The position numbers and the translations under genes are program-made. The notes beneath the pieces were generated by a model. It saw only the letters and a program-made list of their open reading frames with translations, was not told where the DNA came from and searched no databases. DNA of 64,000 nucleotides from Owenia fusiformis (lineage: Eukaryota; Annelida; Polychaeta; Sabellida; Oweniidae), in assembly GCA_903813345.2 (NCBI GenBank), contig CAIIXF020000004.1, positions 25,671,985 through 25,735,984 of the forward strand. The letters are read 5' to 3'. Shown here piece by piece: positions 28,401 through 36,989 of the stretch (position 1 is its first letter; each line of letters begins with the position of its first letter).

Positions 28401-31400
28401 GAGCGCGCGAGCGAAGCTGACCCCGACAAAGTGAACGATTTATTGCAAGAGGCTCACGACTCAGCTATGAAAGGTATTGATTTTCTTACATATAGAAATA
28501 AGTTGGTAAAACTAGCTGATACATCCAACGCAGGATGGAAAACTGTAGATGAATACGATAAAAAGCCATTGGCTAATGACAGTGACGATGATAAACGGAT
28601 AAGAACAGCCGATCGAGATGCAGTACGCAAAATGAGATCGTCAAATCGATACCGTTCTTCTCGTAGATTTTCTAGTTTCAGAAGTCGCAGAGGCCAATAC
28701 AGAGATGATCAACAACGCGACAGCTACTTCAAGCAGGGGCACAGTTACGCATCAAATCGCGGATATGGGTACGAAGGACGCTATTATCCACGTGGAGCAA
28801 GCAAGTTCAGACCAGGTGGTTGCTGGGCGTGCGGCGAAATCGGGCACTGGGCAGACACGTGTACCAAAAGGAACCAAACAGAATCCAGTCGTTAGTCGTA
28901 GCACAGTAGAAAAGTTAAGTACAAACACTTCTGAAATCTTGAAAGACCTGGGAAACAAAATTCATGTAAAGGGTAATTTAAAGAGGCATGCACAGTTTTG
29001 GTCACATATAAATGCAAACAGTTACGTTTTAGACATCGTAAAAACGGTTATAAAATTCCTTTTAGAGAAATTCCGACAGAAGCGTTTTTGAAAAACAATA
29101 GGTCATCTCTAGAAAATACAGAATTCGTGGTAAAAGCTATTCAAGAATTAGAATTACTGGGGTGTGTAAAGGAAGTTCAAGAAAGACCATGGGTCGTTAA
29201 TAGCAATCAATTCGAAGGGGAAGAAACGTTTAGTTTTAGACATGAGGCACACAAATGATTACATTTCCTTAGACAAATGCAAATACGAAGATTTATCAAC
29301 CGCAAAAAATTATTTGAAACAAGGCAAAAAGTTAATCTCGTTTGATATCACTGCGGGATATCATCACATTGATATTTGCGAAGCACATCAAACCTTTCTG
29401 GGGTTTTCATGGGAAATTTGTGGAATACAAAAGTTTTACAAATTCACAGTACTGCCATTTGGTATTTCAACGGGAGGTCTCGTTTTCACAAAATTGATGA
29501 AAAGTTTGGTTTCACACTGGAGATCATTGGGGCTTCACATTGTAGTATTTCTTGACGATGGCCTATGTGTATCAGAAAACACAGAACAGTCTAGAGCAAA
29601 CGCATTTCGCATTCAAGCAGGCCTAAAACATGCTGGGTACATAATCAATGAAAAGAAATCTGAATTTGAGCCTAAAGATTCATTGATACGGTTAGGGTTC
29701 GAGCTAAACATGAATGACGGAAAAATCTATGTCCCCACGGAAAAAATTAGCGATTTGAAATCAAAAATTGTCAATTTAATGAAACAAAGGTTCGTAACCT
29801 ACAGACAAATAGCCGAAATAGTAGGCAAAATCATGTCTATGATGCATGGTATTGGCAAAATATGTCAATTACACTTATGTTAAGCAGTGATCTTTTAGTT
29901 TAGGAAAAGCCGGTGACCTGCTATCAGCTGCTGCAGAATGTAAACAAAGCCTGCATAGCTGACTACCACTAAAGCGCTAATGTGTAACTTGACCTTTTTA
30001 ACATTGCTGGCATTGTGTTGCTATTATAAGACAGCCACTTGCTTGTGAGATGTAACTAGGATTAGGGTTTCCCAATTTTGGGGGTAGTCTTAGTAAAATA
30101 TGTCTGGGGGGCGTTTGCAGGAAGGGATCAAAACAATTCTTTCAATCCTGCATAGGCAAGACAATTCTCTAAATGAACAATTTTGAATCAAGTTGATCCC
30201 TTCCTGCAATTTTGAGAGGTTTAATGTTCAAGTTGCCAGAATGTTCAGAGAGAATACATTTATTAACTAACCAGCCTGTCATCAAGGTGCTTTAATCTGA
30301 TAAACTTTCACTCAAATTAAGAGAAACCCTGGAAACATTAGAGGAAGGTGTAGTACTTTCACAAAGTGTTAATTTCAAGACCCAACTCAGTATTAATTAC
30401 AAGCTGTAATACTATTTTTAAGATGATCACACATTTTAGATACCAAAGAGTTTCTGTGTAAGCATTAGGCCATATGGTGGGAAATCCTAGCAGTGACGTC
30501 ACTCACTAGCTGATAAGACCAGCTTGAGTAGCATTAAGTGCACTAACTAAAAGTTCGTTTACAGGCCAGCATAACATAAGTGATTAATGACACGATGTTT
30601 AAGTATGAAAACAGTAGGCATAACAAAATGGGAAAACAGCACAATACTGTCAAATTCAGATATTACAGAACTAGAATTTTGGTTGAATGAAATCGAAAAG
30701 TATAACGGCGTCGCGTTAATCTCATACACCGTGCCAGAGAAATTCGTGTATTCAGATGCATCAAGCACTGCAGCCGCGGGCTATGAGGTAGAACTAGAAT
30801 CGAACAAACAACAACCTTGTTATCTAAAATGGTCAGAATCAGAAAAGCTCAAAAGTTCAACTTGGCGTGAAATGAAAGCAGTAGAAATTGTTTTGAAATC
30901 TTTCAAACATAAAATTGAGGGCAAGTCGGTAAACTGGTCAACAGATAACAAAAACGTTTGTAGCATAACTAGCAAGGGTAGCATGGTTAAAGAATTGCAA
31001 ACTTTAGCATTGAGCATTTTCCAAGAATGTATCAAATCAAAGATTGACATGGTCTTTCAATGGGTACCTAGAAATCAAAATCAAGAAGCTGATTTAATGA
31101 GCAAAATGTTGGATCCAGATGACTGGGAAATACAGCCACATATTTTCAAATTATTGAATAGTAGAAACGGACCTCATACAGTCGATCGTTTTGCTAGCAT
31201 AGAAAATACACACTTAGAGAGGTTCAATTCAAAATTCGCACAACCAAACGCGGAGGCAGTCGATGCTTTTAGTTGTAATTGGGGAAAAAGAAAATAACTG
31301 GTTGGTACCTCCAATACAAGATATAGGAAGAACGATAAAGCATTTAATAGCATGTAGAGCAATGGGCACATTGATTGTACCGTGTTGGAAATCATCGTAT

Positions 31401-34400
31401 TTTTGACCACTTATTTCCAAAGCTGGCAATTTCAAAGCTATAGTCGTGGATCACGTTGAATTTGGGAATCCAATGAAAGTGTATAAACGAGGCAGTTTCA
31501 ACAATACTATATTTGGATCTGAAAAGCTCAAATCGCATGTTTTAGCACTGCGCTTGAACGGAAAACTATTTTAGAAGATTAGTCCATTACTAGTTTATCA
31601 AAAACACCGAAAGTACGAAGACAGCCTTGAATGTATGGTCAAAATAGTATATACAATTTGATTTTTATATCTTATAGCATCTAGTCATTATATTCCTCTT
31701 ACAGACAACATTAATATACGTATGCGTGCCACGGCAATCGTGTAAAAAATATTAGGCTTATTTATAGACAACAAACTATATCGGAAATAAAGGCAACTAA
31801 TTTAAAGTCACCGTAGGCTCATTGTATATGACAAACTTACGCTAAACAGGGATGCCAATTGCCACCCTAGGCTTAAAACGTATAACCACCAATTATGTTG
31901 CTTACGTCGCTTAAAACTTATATCCACCATAGGCTCAAAACATATAACCATCGTAGTTTTAAAAAACGTATAGCCACCGTAGGCTCAAAACGTATAGCCA
32001 CCTTAGGCTCAAAACGTATAGCCACCGTAGGCTGGCTCAAAAACGTATAGCCATCGTAGGCTCAAAACGTATAGCCACTGTAGGCTCAAAACGTATAGCC
32101 ACCGTAGGCTCAAAACGTATAGCCACCGTAGGCTCAAAAACGTACAGCCACCGTAGGCTTAAAACATAGCCACTTAGGCTTAAAACGTATAGCCACTGTA
32201 GGTTTAAGACGTTTAAACACCGGATATTTTTAAAGAACGAATGGTCACCGCAGAATCATATAACGAATAGCCACTGTATGGTTAAAATATATCAATGACA
32301 CGGGCAGTAAGTGATAGCAAACGTATCTTTATTAATGATAACATCTTGCTGGAAATATGCGAAGAATACAAATAGACACTGTAAGCATATACGTCATTCT
32401 GCTAATTCAGACATCTTTTTCTGTTTTAATTGTTATGTTGTATGTCGTTATGAGAAATAAAGAGTACGGTGAATACAAATTATGCACACCAAAAAATACA
32501 TACACATAATATAAGTTTGAATATAATACCATGTAATTTATCTAAAAAATGTTTACGTACATATTTATAGACAACTTGTTTATGTTTATGTCATATGTAA
32601 TAGTATATTTTATATCAAATACATGTACACGTTTCATATTATGTTTGTCCTTTGTGAATATCTGTTAATTTTAGAAACTGGATGAAAGCTTCGATTGGTT
32701 GAATTCTGTGAAAGATATTGAGCACCGAAGAAGCAGAATACCCCCGTTGTTCAAGTAATTGAAATATTATCGATTGTAAAAATTTTACAGGTATACTCGG
32801 AAGGCTCTCGAAAGACGACATTGACGGAAAACGAGCAGCAATAGAAGCTGATAAAAGAATTGTAAAAAATAAATAAGAAATGCATGCATAATTACGTGTT
32901 TAAGTTTTCTCAGTAAGAAAAACAATTGTAATATGATCAAAAAATTCCAGGATTGTTGAAACGGGCATGGACAATATGAAAACAATAGAAGACCCACAGT
33001 TAAAAATACTATCAAAACAATTAATGGTTGAAATCGTCAACTCCAGTAAAAGCGACAACACAAAGAAAAAATATACATTTTACTTCGAAAAGTGGACTTG
33101 ATGGTCTAACATTTTCCCCGAAGTCAAGGACATTCCTGCTGAACCAAGGTATATCGCAATATTCTTGTTAGCTCAACTACAAAGTGGATCATCATATCAT
33201 GTTTTGAACTCTTTACGCTCAAGCATTAGCTGGGCGCACAAATGTGCAGATTTACCAGATCCATGCTGTTCATCATCACTAACATAATAGAGGCAGCAAA
33301 ACGTCAAACTAGCAAACCTGTTCAGAAAAAAGAACCCATAAAAGCAAGTATGTTGACTCAATTAGTTAACAACATGTCCAAGGACAATTCACTTAAGAAC
33401 TTGAGAAACGTCACTCTTTGCGTGTTAGGTTTTGCTGGGTTTTTACGTTATTCCGAATTAGCACACATAACCGTAGGTGACGTTTCATTTGACGAAATGT
33501 ATTTTACAATAAACATTCCACAATCCAAGACAGATGTTTATCGAAATGGAAATTCAGTTGTGATTGCAAAAACTGGTAACATAACATGCCCATATAATAT
33601 TTTACAAAGTTATTTAAAGGCTCTTGATCCCAAGAACTTGTTATCAAAAGACCAATATATTTTTAGAGGGTTGTCTCGCAAGAAAGATGGTAGTTTTGTA
33701 GCAAGGTCCCCTAACAGAATGTTATCTTACACAACAGTCAGAGAAATTGTGTTAACATCCATCAAGAGTATTGGTCTCAATCCAAAGCTTTTCGGTGTAC
33801 ATTCGTTAAGATCAGGAGGCGCCACAACGGCGGCCAACAGTTCAGTTTTAGAGAGAAATTTTAAACGACATGGTCGTTGGAAGAGTGAGACCGCAAAAGA
33901 TGGATATGTGAAAGACGATATTATAAGTAGATTGGGAGTTACCATGAAACTTGGTCTATGAATGTTTGTAATGAAATATTCTCAATAAAATGTTTAAAGT
34001 TAAGAGTACCGTTGTTAAAGTAACGTGTCAAGAAGCCAACTCTTTCTCTAGATTTTCTGTAGCGAGATGCGACCTCTAGCCAAAGCTATTTTTAATATCT
34101 AATGAGTTTCATGTTATTTAAAAGCGCAACGCTTTGTAATGTATAGAAGTTTTATTTATATTCGTTTGAGTGTAACGAATTAGAATATAAATTATTTCTA
34201 CATATTACTACAGAGTGTAGCTTTAAGCGTTACGAGAATCGAACGCTATTTTCGAATGCGAGTAGAATATGAGTGAGTGAATACGTGTGTAGTGTTTAGG
34301 AGAGACGAAATCATTCTGGCTACGTCATCTATACAGTGAACACCTTCTTAAACGTCATTGCAGGTTAAACATGTTCAACGTTCGATAGGTTCCATGCATT

Positions 34401-35930
34401 AGTTCATACCTTTTCAGGCCACATTTCGAGGCTCCTCACAAAGAGGTTTTAATGGTGAAAATTAATGCATTCAATCAATCGAAAGTTTTTTCAAAAACTC
34501 AGACATGCATCTGTAGGCATACTTTATTACCGATGTTCATAAATGATGTGTAAATTTACACTACTGGAAAATTATCTGATGTAATTCAATGGGTCCTGGC
34601 CTTAATAATTAATAAACGAGATGCGACCTCTAGCCAAAGCTATTTTTAATATCTAATGAGTTTCATGTTATTTAAAAGCGCAACGCTTTGTAATGTATAG
34701 AACTCATTTGATATGAATAGTACATGCCGTGATTCACTTATTCACTAACTGACCGATTGATTTATGAATATTTATAGGTTAATCTGGTAGCCGACAGCTG
34801 AAAGTTGCATTCACAAACAAGATAATGTTAGATAAAAAAAGTTTGGACAAATTGAGAAAAAAGAATTCACACATAAGTGCTATTCGATTAGAGAGGTGTT
34901 CGCATGTATAAAGATTTCACCTCAATTACATCTCTCACTTTTTTATGACATTTGAAAGCTTAATTGTAAAATTGTTTTAACCTCTTGAATACCCACAATG
35001 ACGGATATTATATCTGTCACAAATAAAATCCATTTGGAACCCAGAGTGGCAGATATATTAGAATGTAATGGGTCTATGTTTTCTATTCTTATGAAATCAA
35101 ATATCAAACATTGTGTTTTTAGATGTAAATATCCAGCAAACTAGCAGAAAATGAAAAATGCTCTGGTCACCCCAGAATAGCCTGACAGAGGTAACTGGCT
35201 TAATCGTTGTGAGGCTATTCCGGTGTGCTGGTTCCAAACCCTTTTTAGAGGCTGGTATTCAAGAGGTTAATCTCATGAAAATGACTAGTTCTATATGGGA
35301 GAACAATCACTTACCAGTTCAGCTTCTATGTTACAGAATGTGATATTGAGAATATTCTCCTGTAATACATGGAAGTCCAAATTCCTTGAGATTCTGTCAA
35401 CATCAATTGAAGCTGAAAAATAAACAATCAAATTATATACATAGAGCATCTTCGTTCACTCGGCTTCCATCGGACGATGAACGCAGTGAAGACCGGAGCG
35501 TGTGAAGATGTACATAGAGGATATCCTATGATTTTTGAGGGATACCATTTTTATCCATGAGTGGATATTGCCCATCTCCACGATTTGTTGATATAATTTG
35601 TAATTAAATGAAAAAATGAACCACTGTCCCTTTTTCTTAATGCTAAAAATAAGGAATATTAAAATTACATTTGTAAAAATGTTTTGCTAAACTTTTCTTG
35701 AAAAGAAAGTTTTATTAAACTTGTTTTACATAAAATGACAAATCATTTGACTTGGTCAATAAAAGTATTAAACAAGCATTAAAATTTTACCTATTTTTCT
35801 CCAGTCAACTCTTTCAAACCTGCGTTTGAAAGCAAATCCCTGTTCTGGTTTTTGATGTTCATTTGTTGTTCCCCCAAAGCCATGGTAACCATTGCTTATG
35901 CCCCCTGAGACAGGCATGCTATACATTCTC
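13483..35930 (-). CDS. DZIP1: DZIP1 (DAZ-interacting zinc finger / Iguana) homologue, 14 exons
   Basis: In transcript order the exons are 35930-35791 (ATG at 35926), 35412-35315, 27055-26984, 26578-26513, 25925-25788, 24474-24205, 24013-23930, 20470-20365, 18746-18637, 18333-18226, 17645-17550, 16645-16580, 15783-15622 and 13737-13483. All have GT-AG borders and join in frame, giving about 588 residues. The Dzip-like N-terminal region (residues about 30-125) carries FKRRFERVDWRKI, LQENILNITFCNIE and PNFVKLFKLAQLTIEYLL. A short coiled coil follows, ending SYHK, then one C2H2 finger (C-x2-C-x12-H-x4-H) and long coiled coils. The tail is proline-rich with SPQK/SPSPQK repeats. DZIP1 proteins act at the basal body in cilium formation and Hedgehog signalling. 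The last exon may instead end at 13587, where EQG meets a good donor (AAGgtaagc), so the C-terminus is uncertain. A DSTNQQS motif is duplicated in exon 6. It is shorter than vertebrate DZIP1. Confidence 0.88.
14118..14489. mobile_element. MITE-like element with terminal inverted repeats of about 35 bp
   Basis: The left end (GAATGATTTGAAGTGCAATACAGG from 14128) is the reverse complement of the right end (CCTGTATTGCACTTCAAATCATTCC, ending near 14480). Symmetry extends a few bases on each side. The interior is AT-rich without an ORF. It lies in the last DZIP1 intron. Confidence 0.75.
14650..14902. mobile_element. MITE with perfect 24-bp terminal inverted repeats
   Basis: TTATAACATACCTATGATGA begins the left end at 14650, and its exact reverse complement closes the right end at 14902, with 24 matching bases. 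The element is 253 bp. The interior is GC-richer than its surroundings and contains a GACGTCA motif. Its only ORF is 61 codons with no family resemblance. It lies in a DZIP1 intron. Confidence 0.8.
14908..15020. mobile_element. Short foldback element
   Basis: TTATGTCACTATCGTGGCA at 14908 is mirrored by TGCCACGATAGTGACATAA ending at 15020, and both are followed inward by a CATATGCC/GGCATATA pair. The 113-bp unit is almost fully palindromic around a CTCGG/CCTCGG interior. It begins six bases after the preceding MITE. Confidence 0.75.
15888..16114. mobile_element. Mariner-like MITE with TA target duplication
   Basis: The terminal inverted repeats start CAGGGTGTCAAATAAATATG and are nearly perfect over about 24 bp. 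Both ends are flanked by TA (15886-15887 and 16115-16116). CAGGGTG ends and a TA duplication are typical of Tc1/mariner-derived MITEs. The 227-bp element has no ORF and lies in a DZIP1 intron. Confidence 0.8.
16281..16355. mobile_element. Partial copy of the CAGTAAAACCTGT MITE family
   Basis: It has two AGTGGAACACC motifs and ends ATGTTCCACTGAGACAGGTTTTACTG, as the better-preserved copies at 42291-42440, 42491-42671, 51510-51674 and 52591-52693 do. The left end is degraded. Confidence 0.6.
17358..17508. mobile_element. Inverted copy of the CCGTAGC/CTGGCTAC dispersed repeat
   Basis: It reads in the opposite direction to the copies at 12556 and 27733: a CCAGGGGG run near the left end, AGAATGGTGAAAAACTGCA in the middle, and CCCCCCTGGCTACGGGACTG at the right end. 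It lies in the DZIP1 intron just downstream (in transcript order) of exon 11. Confidence 0.55.
17701..17950 (-). pseudogene. Two partial tandem copies of DZIP1 exon 11
   Basis: Exon 11 (17645-17550) recurs about 150 and 300 bp upstream in transcript order, at about 17803-17706 and 17953-17857. Both copies keep the acceptor (gtttgtag|TTAAAGGG) and about 80 bases of coding sequence with near-perfect identity. Both diverge before the exon end, lose the CTCAAGgtaaaa donor and run into an in-frame stop (CCATATTAA). They could capture the upstream splice but cannot be spliced onward. They are therefore likely decoys or non-functional. Confidence 0.75.
19740..20175. repeat. 22-bp minisatellite
   Basis: Units of the form TATTTAGTATCCAAGTGATA with AAG/ATG and TAT/TTT variants repeat about 20 times. 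Alternating units lack one T. It lies in the DZIP1 intron 190 bp downstream (in transcript order) of exon 8. Confidence 0.9.
20245..20345. repeat. GGCACCGAAA-rich dispersed repeat copy
   Basis: It contains GACACCGAAAT, GGACTAGTCAGTAGATTTGG, GGCACCGAAGCGG and CGAAAATCAGATTGCAT. The same ordered blocks recur at 56385-56590, so this is a dispersed element, not local sequence. No coding capacity. Confidence 0.6.
20495..20820. repeat. AACATTGACATGGAAC minisatellite (left block)
   Basis: Units of AACATTGACATGGAAC followed by either CAC or AGTAAAATATCAC repeat from about 25 bp beyond DZIP1 exon 8. They end in a block (ACAGTCTCTGGCTA...CCAGGACAA) that also ends the second array at 22485-22690. Chance ORFs rich in MSMLWFHVNVV come from these repeats. 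Confidence 0.85.
20880..22477. mobile_element. 1.6-kb non-autonomous DNA transposon with TA duplication
   Basis: The ends are inverted (TCGCACTTTGAA at 20880, TTCAAAGTGCGA ending at 22477) and flanked by TA on both sides, as for Tc1/mariner-type elements. The interior holds internal tandem copies of about 500-650 bp with recurring blocks: GTCTGCTCTTGCATCTGTAA, TTTTCAAGGTCACTGAAGGT and AAAATTCAAAATGGCCGCCA. The right end contains a GC-rich CCGCCCGCCCGCACGCCCGC stretch. There is no transposase ORF. It sits between two blocks of the same minisatellite, in the DZIP1 intron between exons 7 and 8. Confidence 0.75.
22485..22690. repeat. AACATTGACATGGAAC minisatellite (right block)
   Basis: The same units as at 20495-20820 continue after the transposon, ending with the same ACAGTCTCTGGCTA block. 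The transposon copied or split this array: the terminal block is present on both sides, so a local duplication accompanied or preceded the insertion. Confidence 0.8.
22775..23766. mobile_element. Inverted-repeat element, 992 bp (CCCTTAGGAAAAATG ends)
   Basis: CCCTTAGGAAAAATGTTATG at 22775 is exactly mirrored at the right end, closing with CCTAAGGG at 23766, and the match covers about 24 bp. Subterminal regions are full of TTACCCATAA / TTATGGGTAA motifs in both directions. No transposase ORF is present. It is a non-autonomous element in the DZIP1 intron between exons 7 and 8. Confidence 0.8.
24635..24731. repeat. 17-bp minisatellite (left remnant)
   Basis: Degenerate TGGTATTTCTTACCTTA units, the same family as 25345-25787. 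The two blocks are separated by a segment framed by identical 137-bp direct repeats. Confidence 0.75.
24725..25327. repeat. Segment framed by identical 137-bp direct repeats
   Basis: 24725-24861 and 25191-25327 are identical over 137 bp by eye (from ATTTATGTGATAGATTC to GGGGCAAAAATGCCC) and lie 466 bp apart. The interior (329 bp) contains an imperfect inverted pair (CTAGGCTCTAGGC / CCTAGAGCCTGG). It could be a very small LTR-like element or a recent tandem duplication. No coding capacity and no clear target duplication, so I do not decide. Confidence 0.6.
25345..25787 (-). repeat. 17-bp minisatellite containing the DZIP1 exon 5 donor motif
   Basis: Read on the minus strand, exon 5 ends ATACCATAAG|gtaagaa, and this junction then repeats about 26 times as ATACCATAAGGTAAGAA. 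Fourteen units keep the full AAG|GTAAG donor, including the authentic one at 25787. The others carry TCAGGAAAG instead. Chance ORFs reading LTLWYFLPYG in these units are artefacts of the period. Confidence 0.9.
26200..26420. repeat. Dispersed repeat copy (CACCACCTGCCATTTG family)
   Basis: It shares CACCACCTGCCATTTGCTACAG, the AAATGCC stretch, GTCCAGCAAAAAGTT and ACAACATGGCACCA with the copy ending the satellite at 8028-8172. A second half-site (ACAATATGTCACCA) lies near 26258. In the DZIP1 intron between exons 4 and 5. Confidence 0.6.
27733..27905. mobile_element. Dispersed MITE-like repeat (CCGTAGC family)
   Basis: It begins GCCCCGTAGCTAGGGGGG and ends CTTGGCAAATCCTGGCTATG, matching copies at 12556-12682 and 17358-17508. 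The Ngaro-like retroelement starts about eight bases after it. Confidence 0.55.
27913..28112 (+). repeat. A1 terminal repeat of the Ngaro-like element
   Basis: It starts AAGTTTTATTTATATTCG and ends GTGAACACCTT. The second copy (A2) is 34147-34346. The two differ at two positions by eye (AAGTGTTACGAAAATC against AAGCGTTACGAGAATC). The Gag start codon follows 28 bases later. Confidence 0.9.
28140..28895 (+). CDS. Gag-like protein of the Ngaro-like element
   Basis: An intact ORF of 251 codons starts 28 bases after the A1 repeat. The N-terminal half is charged and helical (RKHLREETEENNAKLLKKMK). The middle holds a GWKTVDEYD motif, which I associate with DIRS/Ngaro Gag proteins. An arginine/serine/tyrosine-rich basic region follows (about 160-220) that may bind RNA. 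A CCHC zinc knuckle, C-x2-C-x4-H-x4-C, closes it (CWACGEIGHWADTC). The next ORF overlaps it in another frame. It is the only undamaged gene of this copy. Confidence 0.75.
   Translation: MDPIDMSQPASLQSVSTLLTQEFGKFRKHLREETEENNAKLLKKMKTDEENSTPYVFKKKGNKIQHEFNLKLNLKVKVCFQTTTDALERASEADPDKVNDLLQEAHDSAMKGIDFLTYRNKLVKLADTSNAGWKTVDEYDKKPLANDSDDDKRIRTADRDAVRKMRSSNRYRSSRRFSSFRSRRGQYRDDQQRDSYFKQGHSYASNRGYGYEGRYYPRGASKFRPGGCWACGEIGHWADTCTKRNQTESSR
28867..31575 (+). pseudogene. Broken reverse transcriptase / RNase H gene of the Ngaro-like element
   Basis: Homology is spread over several frames. A connector overlaps Gag (to about 29040), a frameshift leads to KNGYKIPFREIPTEAF (29041-29210), and a second shift leads to the RT core (29214-29871) with FDITAGYHHIDI, LPFG and the catalytic LDD in VVFLDDGLCV. 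The gene is then interrupted by the 711-bp transposon at 29872-30582. It resumes in the original frame with RNase H motifs (YSDASSTAAAGYE, STDNKN, NQEADLMSK) to 31297. Further related sequence runs to about 31575 in another frame, with one TGA where tryptophan is expected. At least three frameshifts and one nonsense change make it non-functional. RT/RNase H identity is clear from motif order. Confidence 0.8.
29872..30582. mobile_element. 711-bp inverted-repeat transposon nested in the RT gene
   Basis: The ends are CACTTATGTTA and its reverse complement TAACATAAGTG, with weaker symmetry inward. The element is flanked by a 4-bp direct repeat ATTA (29868-29871 and 30583-30586). Removing the element and one ATTA leaves the RT frame continuous, which supports the borders. 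Inside is a hairpin (TGCAGGAAGGGATCAA / TTGATCCCTTCCTGCA at about 30117-30209). No transposase is encoded. The superfamily is not determined. Confidence 0.8.
31860..32215. repeat. 24-bp minisatellite inside the Ngaro-like element
   Basis: About 14 units of CGTATAGCCACCGTAGGCTC plus AAAA, some with ACT, ATC or CTT for ACC, others with an extra A. It lies between the RT/RNase H remains and the recombinase gene, in a non-coding stretch of about 1.4 kb (31576-32966). Confidence 0.85.
32967..33961 (+). pseudogene. Tyrosine recombinase of the Ngaro-like element, N-terminus broken
   Basis: The C-terminal catalytic part (33242-33961) is open. It has the arginine in GFLRYSEL, the H-x-x-R box in HSLRSGG, HGRW, and a tyrosine in GYVKDD, in the order expected of tyrosine recombinases. 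The N-terminal helical domain is readable from an ATG at 32967 in another frame up to about 33280, with a TGA at 33096-33098 where tryptophan is expected. A frameshift separates the two parts. An ATG exists at 33242, but a protein from there would lack the N-terminal arm-binding domain. In intact elements the enzyme integrates a circular DNA intermediate. Confidence 0.8.
34063..34148 (+). repeat. B1 repeat of the Ngaro-like element
   Basis: The 86-bp block CGAGATGCGACCTC...GTATAGAA is identical to 34617-34702 (B2) by eye. It directly abuts A2, overlapping by two bases, which gives the B1-A2 junction expected of a circular intermediate. Confidence 0.9.
34147..34346 (+). repeat. A2 repeat of the Ngaro-like element
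   Basis: Second copy of the A repeat, 200 bp, about 99% identical to A1 at 27913-28112. It follows B1 directly and is separated from B2 by about 270 bp of unique sequence. Confidence 0.9.
34617..34702 (+). repeat. B2 repeat, right end of the Ngaro-like element
   Basis: Identical to B1 by eye. Sequence after GTATAGAA at 34702 no longer matches A2, so this marks the right border of the element. Confidence 0.9.
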
Positions 35931-35954
35931 CTGAAAATAGACATACATTGGCTA

Positions 35955-36040
35955 TTTGGTTTTTCCTTGTGATGTCATAATGGGATTTCCCCATAAATGT
36001 TTTTCCTTGTGATGTCATAATGGGATTTCCCCATAAAAAT
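35955..36040. repeat. Tandem duplication of a 41-bp block with a TGATGTCATAA motif
   Basis: TTTTTCCTTGTGATGTCATA and the following AATGGGATTTCCCCATAAA stand twice in a row, just upstream of the DZIP1 start exon. The TGATGTCA core resembles a CRE/AP-1 site, but no function can be assigned. Confidence 0.7.
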
Positions 36041-36989
36041 GCGAAATTTTACATCCAATCAATCCATCAGTGTTATGAATAAGGCGCCTTGTTTATCCTC
36101 GACTCAAAAATTTACTCCTGGTTTATCAAAATAATTCGAAATCAAACAATTCTCAGTCTAAACATATGGCTTTTAAAGTTTCGACAGCCAACTAGGCCTA
36201 ATCCATGAATACACCTTCGATCCTTCATCATATTTCGAAAATAGAATTCCTCACTACCAAAAGTCAATGGTAAATTTCACATACGCCATTTTGTTGAATC
36301 CTTTGATTGGATTGGTCACCTTAAAAACAATATGGCCAACAAGGAAATATAAAAATAATATAAAATTGATTAAACTTAAAAATGTGATTTATCTGCACAG
36401 CTCCTTTAATTAAAACCCGAATATATCAGGCAAAAGTGTAACTGCACACAATGCTATGCATATTGTAATGTAACTATCGCATATATTGTCTAAAATGTAT
36501 TAAATTGACGTCATCAAAACAGAAATTTACGCCAATTTGAGTGGCAATTTTCTCAAAAAGTGGAGGAAACCGGAGCTTGATATCTTACAAAACCACATTT
36601 TAGAGTGTGTTTATTCAGACAAATGTGTGAAATTAAAGGTTCACGAAAGTTCAAGACACGAAATAAGCAGGTAAAGTATTCCTCCTCACGATTTTCTTGA
36701 AGAATAGAGAGCCATTTAGCTGTGAAAAGATCGAAAATACCTACATCTTCAAGCATTTAAACCCATCCCGCCATTTGTTTACGATGTTGTGCCTCCAAAG
36801 CAATAAATTAAGACACAATTATGATAAATAACCCCTCCTATTTCCATGTTAAAAATGTGGGGTGACAACGTTATTGAAACAAAAGTTATTTCTTCAGGTG
36901 CACATCGCATCCACTAATCAATAGATCGTAATCAATGAATCAGAGCGTAGTCTGGCAGAAAATCGCCAATTGAAATTTTCCACACCAAT

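Larger units (their letters stand above)
27913..34702 (+). mobile_element. Ngaro-like (DIRS order) tyrosine-recombinase retroelement, 6.8 kb
   Basis: Terminal repeats follow the split direct-repeat plan A1 - genes - B1 - A2 - B2. A1 is 27913-28112 and A2 is 34147-34346, 200 bp with about two differences. B1 is 34063-34148 and B2 is 34617-34702, 86 bp and identical. Between them are a zinc-knuckle Gag, a reverse transcriptase with LDD motif and RNase H, and a tyrosine recombinase, in that order. This plan and gene set define the Ngaro branch of DIRS elements, which integrate as circles by recombinase and leave no target duplication. None is visible here. A 270-bp unique stretch lies between A2 and B2. 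The coding parts are broken by frameshifts, stops and a 711-bp insertion, so this copy is not autonomous. It lies in DZIP1 intron 2, antisense to that gene. Confidence 0.85.
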
